Below, piece by piece: positions 1 to 6,050 of a stretch of DNA of 6,269 nt. The notes under the pieces are model-generated. The model made no database searches. It was not told the DNA's origin and saw only the letters and a program-made list of their open reading frames with translations. Made by a program: the position numbers and the translations under genes. Each line of letters starts with the position of its first letter. Within the stretch, counting starts at the first letter, position 1. The stretch spans positions 5,825-12,093 of the forward strand of contig PATJ01000045.1 of NCBI GenBank assembly GCA_002713545.1. Direction: 5' to 3'. This DNA is from Acidimicrobiaceae bacterium (lineage in GTDB: Bacteria; Actinomycetota; Acidimicrobiia; Acidimicrobiales; MedAcidi-G1).

Positions 1-888
1 ATCAACTTGGTTGATGTCTATACCCATCTCATTCAACTTTTCGACAAGCATCTCCATATGTTCTAGTCGCGCTTCTTCTATAACTATTTGACCTCCCGTC
101 ATTCCTAAGGCGGCCATATAGGTTGCGGCTTCAATCCGATCTGGTATAACCGTATGTTCGATGGGGGACAAATGATCTACTCCCTCAATTTGAATAGTTG
201 AAGTCCCCTCTCCGGTTATTTGAGCCCCCATAGAATTAAGAAAATTTACTAGGTCTGCTATTTCGGGCTCACGCGCGGCGTTTTCGATCACTGTTGTGCC
301 TTGAGCTAAAGTTGCTGCCATCAATAAATTTTCGGTAGCACCGACGCTAGGAAAATTAAGCAATACTTTGCCTCCGACCAGTCTTTTCGCCTCACCTTCT
401 ATGTATCCATGGCTGCTGGTAAACGAGGCCCCTAGCTCTTCTAAACCTTTTAGATGCATATCTATAGGTCTATGTCCAAAATCATCCCCACCTGGCACAG
501 ATACTTTTGCCTTACCGAATCTTGCTAATAAAGGACCTAAAACCACTATTGAAGCTCTCATCCTCTCCACTAATTCATATGGCGCTATTGGAGTCATTTC
601 TTCTGGAATTTCTATTCGCATTACATCTTTTTGATGTGAAATTGAAGCACCCATTGTTTCCAGCAAGTTAGCCATCAATCGAACATCTGCTATGTGCGGA
701 ACATTATTAAGTACGTATTGGCCTGGTGCTAATAGTGATGCTGCCATTATTTTTAGCACTGAGTTCTTTGCTCCCGAGACCCTCACTGTTCCGGATAAAT
801 CCATTGACTGTTGGACGCGAATGACTGAACCGTCTTCATAATGTGAAGAAGTTGTTCCAAATTCAGAGGAAGAATAATTACTTGCCAC
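1..888 (-). CDS. murA: UDP-N-acetylglucosamine 1-carboxyvinyltransferase, partial (3' end outside window)
   Basis: MurA transfers enolpyruvate from PEP to UDP-GlcNAc, the first committed cytoplasmic step of peptidoglycan synthesis. The 296 visible residues cover roughly the first 70% of the enzyme. Seen in order: the RVSGAKNSVLK start of the EPSP-synthase-like fold with the Lys41-Asn42 pair, RMRASIVVLGPLLARFG (109-125), the active-site loop PGGDDFGHRPIDMH (132-145), GATEN, and DRIEAATYMAA. The loop position normally occupied by catalytic Cys (GGCxxGxRP in E. coli) is Asp135, at 484-486. Mycobacterial MurA has the same substitution, and it is known to confer fosfomycin insensitivity while keeping activity. 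The GTG start at 888 is chosen because an in-frame TAA lies two codons upstream (892-894) and the next ATG (residue 29) would remove the first strand. No clear Shine-Dalgarno is visible. The gene is divergent from the MFS gene across 94 bp. The later catalytic Asp (E. coli Asp305) lies outside the window. Confidence 0.96.
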   Translation of the reverse strand, partial: MASNYSSSEFGTTSSHYEDGSVIRVQQSMDLSGTVRVSGAKNSVLKIMAASLLAPGQYVLNNVPHIADVRLMANLLETMGASISHQKDVMRIEIPEEMTPIAPYELVERMRASIVVLGPLLARFGKAKVSVPGGDDFGHRPIDMHLKGLEELGASFTSSHGYIEGEAKRLVGGKVLLNFPSVGATENLLMAATLAQGTTVIENAAREPEIADLVNFLNSMGAQITGEGTSTIQIEGVDHLSPIEHTVIPDRIEAATYMAALGMTGGQIVIEEARLEHMEMLVEKLNEMGIDINQVD

Positions 889-982
889 GATTTAAGTATG
901 CTTCGCTGTCGACACAGTTTGCATTCACATACGATTATTCAAGCAAAAACATTTAATTTGATACAAGGAAACTAAAGAAATC

Positions 983-2530
983 TTGTTTAAGCGAGACAAA
1001 TACTTAAAAATAACTAAAACACTTAGTGATGAAGATTTAGCTTCTTTACGTGAGCCGCGTAATGACTTGGTTGCTGAAAAATTTGTTGGCGATGATAAGT
1101 ACGAATTACTCCATGGTCCTTTTTCTAACTATGAAAGGCATCTCAAAGTTAGAACAGAATCAGAAGGTGTTAATAAAGTTGTAGAAAGCTTCTATTGGCG
1201 ACTTTCGATTCCATTTTGGGGAATATTTTTTTCATTTTTAATTGGTAAAGCCTTACCTAAAAGATCAAAACCTTGGTGGGCGCCTCCCGATCGTTTGGAT
1301 GAACGCTCCGCAAGGGTTCTAGGAATACTCGCCTGCATTCAAGTAATTGACGGATATTTGGGTTCAGTCATTACTCAAACAATAACTTTCGCAGCTGACG
1401 AATTTGACCACAGCTCCTCGGCACAAGGAATTACGCTCGCGGTAATCCGTATCGGAATTTTAATCTCTCTTGGAGTTCTTGTAATTGCCGACAAACGGGG
1501 TCGAAGAAACGTTCTTTTACTCACGCTAATTCTGGCGGTATTTATTACGGCTTTAGGCGCGTTATCGCCTAATTTCTGGTTTCTTGGAAGCACCCAGTTA
1601 GTTGCGCGTGGCTTGACTACAGGAATGGGGATTTTAATAGGAGTAATTGCAGCGGAGGAACTACCGAAAGGTTCCCGTGCCTATGGAGTAAGCATGTTGT
1701 CATTGTCTGCTGCTTTGGGGGCAGGGATTTCTGTTTGGGTATTACCAATTGCTGATTTAAATCAAAGAGGGTGGAGAGTCGTGTATCTGGTACCTCTGCT
1801 ATTTTTACCGGCTTTAATGCGAATCAGTAAGAATTTGCCAGAATCGCTCCGTTATAAAGCGAATTCAAAAATTGTTATATCTGAACCCCTCTCCGGGCAA
1901 AAAAAGATAGAAAAAGAGCCGTTTATAAATAAACGGCTCTTATTGTTAGCTGGTGTTGGTTTTTTGCTTTTAATCTTTGCTGCGCCCGCTTCTCAGTTTC
2001 AAAATGACTTTCTAAGGGAGCACAGGGGATACTCTGCTTCTGGAATAACCGCGTACTGGCTTCTGACTTCGACTCCAGCGGGAATAGCAATATTTCTGGC
2101 CGGACGTTTTGCTGATACTCACGGTAGAAAAAAAATTGCAACATCAGGGCTTTTAGGTGGAACAGTATTTATTGTTCTTAGTTATTATTCTTCGGGATTT
2201 TTGATGTGGGCTAGTCATTTGTTCGGAGCTGTACTTGGGTCACTTACGGTTGCATTAGGCGTTTATGGACCTGAGCTATTTTCAACAAAACAGAGAGCCA
2301 AATCAAATGGCGTCATTGTCGCATTTAGCGTGCTGGGAAGTGCTTCTGGACTTTTGTTAGTTGGTTATATGACTGATTTATTTGATAACTATGGTCACGC
2401 TTTCGCACTTATTGCTGCCGGTCCCCTTTTAGCAGCATTACTAGTAATAAGTAAATTTCCTGAAACTGCGAGAGTCGAGCTTGAAGATCTAAATCCTGGA
2501 GATGTAAGCCCGAAAATTTCTGAGAATTAG
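983..2530 (+). CDS. MFS transporter with extra N-terminal hydrophobic segment
   Basis: This is a major facilitator superfamily secondary transporter of 515 residues in the cytoplasmic membrane; the substrate cannot be read from sequence. The MFS call rests on two copies of motif A, one per half: ADKRGRR (169-175) after TM2 and GRFADTHGRKK (374-384) after TM8. RGWR before TM6, PES after TM6 and YGPELFSTKQRAKSNG (428-443) before TM11 are typical of sugar or organic-acid MFS members. I count about 12 core helices between 110 and 490. Before them lie a polar N-terminus of about 70 residues and an additional hydrophobic stretch (73-90), followed by PWWAPPDRLDER. The usual family length is 400-450 residues. 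The start is TTG, forced by an in-frame TGA at 959-961 and the absence of any nearby ATG; AAGGA at 965-969 is a rather distant ribosome site. A strong inverted repeat lies in the 6-7 loop. The stop is 6 bp from the convergent hydrolase stop. Confidence 0.9.
   Translation: MFKRDKYLKITKTLSDEDLASLREPRNDLVAEKFVGDDKYELLHGPFSNYERHLKVRTESEGVNKVVESFYWRLSIPFWGIFFSFLIGKALPKRSKPWWAPPDRLDERSARVLGILACIQVIDGYLGSVITQTITFAADEFDHSSSAQGITLAVIRIGILISLGVLVIADKRGRRNVLLLTLILAVFITALGALSPNFWFLGSTQLVARGLTTGMGILIGVIAAEELPKGSRAYGVSMLSLSAALGAGISVWVLPIADLNQRGWRVVYLVPLLFLPALMRISKNLPESLRYKANSKIVISEPLSGQKKIEKEPFINKRLLLLAGVGFLLLIFAAPASQFQNDFLREHRGYSASGITAYWLLTSTPAGIAIFLAGRFADTHGRKKIATSGLLGGTVFIVLSYYSSGFLMWASHLFGAVLGSLTVALGVYGPELFSTKQRAKSNGVIVAFSVLGSASGLLLVGYMTDLFDNYGHAFALIAAGPLLAALLVISKFPETARVELEDLNPGDVSPKISEN
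1914..1941. repeat. 13-bp perfect inverted repeat inside the MFS gene
   Basis: The half-site AAGAGCCGTTTAT (1914-1926) is followed, after a 2-base centre (AA), by its exact reverse complement at 1929-1941. Folded as RNA it gives a stem of about 12 bp closed by a TAAA tetraloop. It is preceded by an A-rich run (1901-1915) and followed by TTATTGTT, so it resembles an intrinsic terminator, but the reading frame runs straight through it (KEPFINKRLL, residues 311-320). It falls in the central cytoplasmic loop of the transporter, the part most tolerant of change. Whether it acts as attenuator, protein-binding site or palindromic repeat is not decided by sequence. Confidence 0.8.
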
Positions 2531-2536
2531 TTGGTT

Positions 2537-3100
2537 CTATAAAGAAGTCGTCCACGCTTTTATTTCGTCACTAACAGCTTCATCTAGATTCGCTAAATCG
2601 TGACGCGCCCCTTCGAACCATTTAATTGTTACGGAGCCTCTTATTTTTTTCAGATATTTTTTAAACTCTGTTTTTGATCCAAAAGGGTCGTTGTCACCAG
2701 AAATAAATAAACATGGAATATCTATTTTGTCGAAATGTTCTATTCTGAGATTTTCTGGCTTTTTTGGGGGGTGTAACGGATAGCTGATCAAAATCAACCC
2801 GATAGCCGGAAGACCCTCTGCAACAGCCATTGAGCACATACGGCCGCCCATACTTCTTCCCCCGAGTAGAAGCTTCGATGGTTCCAAGCCATATTTTTTA
2901 CTCATTGATTCAGATGCTTTGACAATTGAATTAATTAACTTAGGAGTCCGGTCGGGAAAGGGTCGGCCTGCTTTTCTGTATGGAAAGTTGATTCTCCTGA
3001 CTGGTAGTGGCGTCATCTTTTTTTCAATACTCACCAAACTCGAATGAGTTCGGTCACTTCCTGCGCCATGGGTAAGCAAAAGTCCTGATGGGTGAGTCAT
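2537..3100 (-). CDS. KANL3/Tex30-like alpha/beta hydrolase
   Basis: This is a small cytoplasmic alpha/beta hydrolase of 187 residues without signal peptide or membrane segment. Visible landmarks in order: LLLTHGAGS (7-15) as the oxyanion-side loop, the nucleophile elbow GGRSMGGRM (80-88) with Ser83, SYPLHPPKKPENLR (106-119), SGDNDPFG (134-141) with the likely acid at Asp138 (or Asp136), and EGARHDL (163-169) with His167. The RSMGGR elbow, the YPLHPP segment and the D-PFG acid motif match the KANL3/Tex30 group (COG3571-like predicted hydrolases), and the length is normal for it. The substrate is unknown; the family contains few characterised bacterial members. The ATG at 3100 precedes the first strand directly and no better upstream start exists. 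I see no strong Shine-Dalgarno. The gene is divergent from the desaturase across 69 bp and convergent with the MFS gene. Confidence 0.85.
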   Translation of the reverse strand: MTHPSGLLLTHGAGSDRTHSSLVSIEKKMTPLPVRRINFPYRKAGRPFPDRTPKLINSIVKASESMSKKYGLEPSKLLLGGRSMGGRMCSMAVAEGLPAIGLILISYPLHPPKKPENLRIEHFDKIDIPCLFISGDNDPFGSKTEFKKYLKKIRGSVTIKWFEGARHDLANLDEAVSDEIKAWTTSL

Positions 3101-3169
3101 TTGTTGATCATAGGTTGATGTTTCAGCTGCTAGTGGAATCTACCAACCATTAATAGGTAGCATTTTCTT

Positions 3170-4147
3170 ATGAAAGAAAATCTGTCTCATGATGAAATGG
3201 TCGCCTCAATGACAGGTGGAATGGTCATGCCTTCAAAAGAATTTACTGGTAGTAGCCGTCTTCACCCGGATGGAAGACCAAAAAAAGCCTTTCGAGACGA
3301 CCTAAGAAAAATTTCAAACTCTAAAAACTCTTTCTCGGTAATACTGTCTTTATTGTTCCCGCCTCTAATTGTTTGGGTAACGATGATCTATAGTCATCCT
3401 TTAGTTTGGATTTTTTCAATTTTTGCTATGGGCATAGCGCAAAACCGACTTTTCATAATTCATCATGAAGCAGCTCACCGTTTACTTTTTTCTAATCAGA
3501 AAATCAATGATGTTATAGGCATACGTCTTATCGGTTGGTTAGCTTTTGGTTCGGGAAGCCATGGTTATCGAATAGGACATATAAGACATCATCGAGATGA
3601 GTTCGGCCCACAAGAACCAGACTTTGTTCTTTATAGCTTCTATCCAATTCCTAAAAGTTCCATGGGTAGAAAATTGTTGAGAGATTTGAGTGGGGTCTCG
3701 GCTTTTAGGATTTTACGCCCCAGATTCCAGAGGCTGAATGATCTAAGGCATCTACGTTTAACTATTTCTTTTCTTTCCGGTCAAATGATGGTCGCCGCTT
3801 TCTTCTGGATTTTTAGCAATTTAACTACATACCTTTTCCTTTGGATTATTCCTTGGGTATGTGTGTATCAGTTTCTAAACAGAATTCGTGCAATCACTGA
3901 ACATGGCGGAATGACGCAATCTTCAGACAGGCGTAGAACAACCCATTACATCCGACAAAACCGTCTGGCTAATTTTTTCTTTGTTCCTTTAAATGTTGGC
4001 TACCATTTAGCTCATCACGTTGACATGTTGGTTCCCTACAGGAATCTTCCTCTCCTAGATAAAGCACTTATGGAGGACGGTTACATCTCGCCTGACCTTA
4101 TTTGGCCCAATTATCGTTCTCTCTGGAAAGCCCTGATTCTGAAATAG
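3170..4147 (+). CDS. Membrane fatty acid desaturase family protein
   Basis: This is a di-iron membrane oxygenase of the fatty-acid-desaturase superfamily, 325 residues. All three histidine boxes are intact: HHEAAH (98-103, the HxxxH box), HIRHH (137-141) and HLAHH (279-283). A further conserved histidine occurs in the EHGG segment (244-247), as in bacterial acyl desaturases. Hydrophobic segments lie around 58-75, 78-97, 197-216 and 218-236, giving the usual two hairpins with the boxes on the cytoplasmic face. The family inserts a double bond, or sometimes a hydroxyl, into a lipid acyl chain or carotenoid. The substrate and position are not readable here, and an electron donor such as ferredoxin is not encoded in the window. 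The polar N-terminus (1-55) is long. The start ATG at 3170 has a weak AGG 12 bases upstream, inside a short inverted repeat (CTACC 3140-3144, GGTAG 3156-3160). The gene stands alone, divergent from the hydrolase and convergent with the acidic unknown. Confidence 0.9.
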   Translation: MKENLSHDEMVASMTGGMVMPSKEFTGSSRLHPDGRPKKAFRDDLRKISNSKNSFSVILSLLFPPLIVWVTMIYSHPLVWIFSIFAMGIAQNRLFIIHHEAAHRLLFSNQKINDVIGIRLIGWLAFGSGSHGYRIGHIRHHRDEFGPQEPDFVLYSFYPIPKSSMGRKLLRDLSGVSAFRILRPRFQRLNDLRHLRLTISFLSGQMMVAAFFWIFSNLTTYLFLWIIPWVCVYQFLNRIRAITEHGGMTQSSDRRRTTHYIRQNRLANFFFVPLNVGYHLAHHVDMLVPYRNLPLLDKALMEDGYISPDLIWPNYRSLWKALILK

Positions 4148-4185
4148 TCTATTTTTTCGGAAAAATCTAAGTGATGCTCCTGTCT

Positions 4186-4941
4186 TTAAGTCATGGACCT
4201 CAAGATTTCAGCAAGTCCATTAGCCTGAGATTTTATTTCTTCCTCATCTCCTGAACCCTCCGACAACAACTCAACTAAATCAATCGCTCTTTTACTAATT
4301 TCATCCCATTGATTTGCTTCAATTCCAAAAGGAGGTCTGTGCTGAGCGAGAATAGGAGTCAAACGTAATATTTCGCCTACTCCTGTATCATCTCGATGAT
4401 CACGTCTGAGACGATCGCATGAAACGAAAACTTCAGTCAAAAGTGAATTCGCATCCAAACCATCAAGTTCAGGACGATCATCATTAACTACTTGAAATGC
4501 GTCGAGAGCGGTTTCAATAGCCTCTTCATCAGAAGCTTGCACTACAAGACCCCCCTCATCATTAAATTCGTAAGGGATTCCTAAGCGAACTAACAAAGAA
4601 CTAAAAGAAGTTTGCTCTGAATCTGACCATCCCGATGTTTCGTATTCAATTGTTTCTGCATCAGACTCAAGTGTTGGCAAAGAAGTTGATTCTGCTTCTT
4701 CAATTAACTGGTCCGTAGCTTGCTCATCTTCTTCTCGGACTACCAAAGTAGCTCCCTGCCAAACATGAGGAACTTCATTCAGTATTAGAAGTTGATCTAA
4801 CACCAACCGAGTTTCGCCTGCCCACTCATGTAATTCATATTCGATTTCAGCATTTGAATCTGGCCCAATTTTTTCTCCTTCTTCAAGCACTTCAGGATTT
4901 TCATTTGTTTCGTTTCCGGTTTGCTTTTTTCCCCATTTCAT
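4186..4941 (-). CDS. Acidic protein of unknown function with a duplicated ~50-residue domain
   Basis: I do not recognise this 251-residue protein by name. It is strongly acidic, with no signal peptide or membrane helix, so it is probably cytoplasmic. An N-terminal charged tail (1-31) is followed by two copies of one unit. Copy 1 (33-84) has IEYELHEW, LDQLLILNEVPHVWQG, LVVREEDEQATDQLI. Copy 2 (98-150) has IEYETSGW, FSSLLVRLGIPYEFND, LVVQASDEEAIETAL. The pattern of strand, helix, IPY-type turn, LVV strand and acidic helix recalls small DUF2007-like signal-transducing domains; this is inference only. The third part (161-251) looks helical and contains CDRLRRDHRDD and a PILAQHRPPFG segment. The start ATG at 4941 has AGGA seven bases upstream. 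The gene is divergent from glpX, with which it shares a short upstream region. No paralogue is in the window. The coding call is supported by the full-length open frame, the good ribosome site and the internal repeat. Confidence 0.85.
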   Translation of the reverse strand: MKWGKKQTGNETNENPEVLEEGEKIGPDSNAEIEYELHEWAGETRLVLDQLLILNEVPHVWQGATLVVREEDEQATDQLIEEAESTSLPTLESDAETIEYETSGWSDSEQTSFSSLLVRLGIPYEFNDEGGLVVQASDEEAIETALDAFQVVNDDRPELDGLDANSLLTEVFVSCDRLRRDHRDDTGVGEILRLTPILAQHRPPFGIEANQWDEISKRAIDLVELLSEGSGDEEEIKSQANGLAEILRSMT

Positions 4942-4948
4942 TCTCTTA

Positions 4949-4952
4949 TCCT
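4949..4952 (-). promoter_or_regulatory. Ribosome binding site for the acidic unknown protein
   Basis: Read on the minus strand, AGGA sits seven bases before the ATG at 4941. It is the best-placed Shine-Dalgarno in the window and supports that start. Confidence 0.6.
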
Positions 4953-5020
4953 GACATCTTTCTCTATTGAAACGCTAAACCGCCGATAATCCTTTGAGCT
5001 AAATGCACAAGAACTTCCCC

Positions 5021-5024
5021 AAGG
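5021..5024 (+). promoter_or_regulatory. Candidate ribosome binding site for glpX
   Basis: AAGG lies five bases before the ATG at 5030. The upstream in-frame ATG at 5003 has no comparable site, so this element favours the shorter GlpX start. Confidence 0.45.
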
Positions 5025-5029
5025 CGCTA

Positions 5030-6019
5030 ATGTCGGATTCAATGAGTAGAAAAGTTCAAACCCCAGATAAACACCTCGCATTAGAGCTTGTAAGAGTAAC
5101 TGAAGCTGCAGCAATGGCCGCCGCTAGATGGATGGGCAGAGGAGACAAGGAAGGCGCCGATGAAGGGGCGGTTAATGCCATGCGTCGTGTGCTAGATACC
5201 GTGAACATGGATGGAATAGTTGTTATTGGCGAGGGCGAAAAAGATGAAGCGCCAATGCTTTTTAATGGAGAACGCTGTGGGAACGGTAACGACCCCGCAA
5301 CAGACATTGCAGTTGACCCGATAGATGGAACAACACTAACGGCGCTTGGAAGAGCAAATGCAATATCAGTCATAGCTGTCAGTGATAAAGGAACGATGTT
5401 TGACCCTGGGCCTTGTGTATACATGGAGAAAATTGCTGTAGGGCCTGGATGTTGCGATGCCATTGATTTAGCAAAATCTCCCACTGAAAATCTTCAAAAA
5501 ATTGCAGAAGCCAAAAATAAAACTGTCAGAGATCTAACCGCTGTAATTTTAGACCGCGATAGGCATTCAGAGTTAATTTCTGAAGTGCGTGAAGCTGGTG
5601 CAAGAATACGCCTGATTTCGGACGGTGATGTGGCAGGTGCAATTTCCACCGCATGGCCAGAGTCGGGCGCAGACGTTCTTTTTGGAATTGGGGGCACACC
5701 TGAAGGAGTTATCTCCGCCGCGGCCTTGAAATGCATGGGTGGATCGCTCCAAGGACGCTTGTGGCCGCGCAACGAGAAAGAGAGAAAGGCCGCTGAAGAA
5801 CAGGGATACGATTTGGAAAGAATTTTGGATCTCGATGACCTAGTGTCAGGTAATAACTGTTTTTTTGCAGCTACCGGCATTACAGATGGTGACCTTCTTG
5901 AGGGCGTTAGATATTCAACGGAAATGGCCCATACGGAATCTCTTGTTATGCGATCTAAATCTGGCACCGTGAGACTGATTAAAGCGCACCACAGATTAGA
6001 TGATATTGAGGATATTTAG
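5030..6019 (+). CDS. glpX: Class II fructose-1,6-bisphosphatase
   Basis: GlpX hydrolyses fructose-1,6-bisphosphate to fructose-6-phosphate and phosphate, the committed step of gluconeogenesis. In many actinobacteria it is the main or only FBPase. Numbered from the start used here (329 residues, close to E. coli GlpX), the metal and catalytic motifs are intact: GRGDK with Asp39, [10 protein letters not shown] (67-76), DPIDGT (96-101) with Asp96, Asp99 and the catalytic Thr101 (equivalent to M. tuberculosis GlpX Thr84), [11 protein letters not shown] (194-204), and GGTPEG with Glu225. [25 protein letters not shown] is the typical actinobacterial N-terminal region. In-frame ATGs exist at 5003, 5030 and 5042. 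I chose 5030 because AAGG precedes it at five bases and the nine extra residues from 5003 look non-conserved; 5042 also remains possible. GATAAT at 4985-4990 could be a -10 box but has no convincing -35. By eye the gene is richer in G+C than its neighbours. It is convergent with atpC, 28 bp away. Confidence 0.96.
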   Translation: MSDSMSRKVQTPDKHLALELVRVTEAAAMAAARWMGRGDKEGADEGAVNAMRRVLDTVNMDGIVVIGEGEKDEAPMLFNGERCGNGNDPATDIAVDPIDGTTLTALGRANAISVIAVSDKGTMFDPGPCVYMEKIAVGPGCCDAIDLAKSPTENLQKIAEAKNKTVRDLTAVILDRDRHSELISEVREAGARIRLISDGDVAGAISTAWPESGADVLFGIGGTPEGVISAAALKCMGGSLQGRLWPRNEKERKAAEEQGYDLERILDLDDLVSGNNCFFAATGITDGDLLEGVRYSTEMAHTESLVMRSKSGTVRLIKAHHRLDDIEDI

Positions 6020-6026
6020 AGACACT

Positions 6027-6050
6027 AAAACCTATTAGGGTTTCTTTTTA
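6027..6050 (+). terminator. Weak intrinsic terminator between glpX and atpC
   Basis: AAACC (6028-6032) can pair with GGTTT (6039-6043) around a six-base loop. It is followed by CTTTTT ending at 6049, so the element has the form of a small Rho-independent terminator for glpX, eight bases after its stop. The T-run overlaps the complement of the atpC stop codon. The stem is only five pairs, so it may be weak or aided by other factors. Confidence 0.4.

Noticed and set aside
368..634. Open frame of 88 codons on the plus strand.
   Set aside because: It is antisense to the conserved MurA core, and its translation shows no domain.
889..982. Searched the murA-MFS divergent spacer for sigma-70-like promoters and operators.
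   Set aside because: Several A/T-rich hexamers occur (TTGCAT, TTTAAT, TTGATA), but no pair has acceptable spacing and no clear palindrome is present.
1375..2144. Two minus-strand open frames of about 72 codons inside the MFS gene.
   Set aside because: They are antisense to conserved MFS segments including motif A and the 6-7 loop; no ribosome site or recognisable protein.
3251..3271. GTCTTC...GAAGAC inverted repeat early in the desaturase gene.
   Set aside because: Six pairs around a nine-base loop is within chance expectation, and the sequence codes for the protein's N-terminus.
4151..4166. ATTTTT/AAAAAT hairpin with TCGG loop between the convergent desaturase and the acidic unknown.
   Set aside because: The stem is purely A-T and no T-run follows on either strand. 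It could aid termination in both directions, but I cannot support it as a terminator.
4985..4990. GATAAT as a -10 promoter box for glpX.
   Set aside because: There is no -35-like hexamer at 16-18 bases upstream (TTGAAA at 4967-4972 is only 12 bases away). One hexamer alone is too common in A/T-leaning DNA.
5056..5967. Two long open frames on the minus strand opposite glpX (142 and 157 codons).
   Set aside because: They lie wholly antisense to an intact, clearly conserved GlpX. Their translations are low-complexity Ser/Ala/Pro-rich without motifs, as expected for shadow frames.
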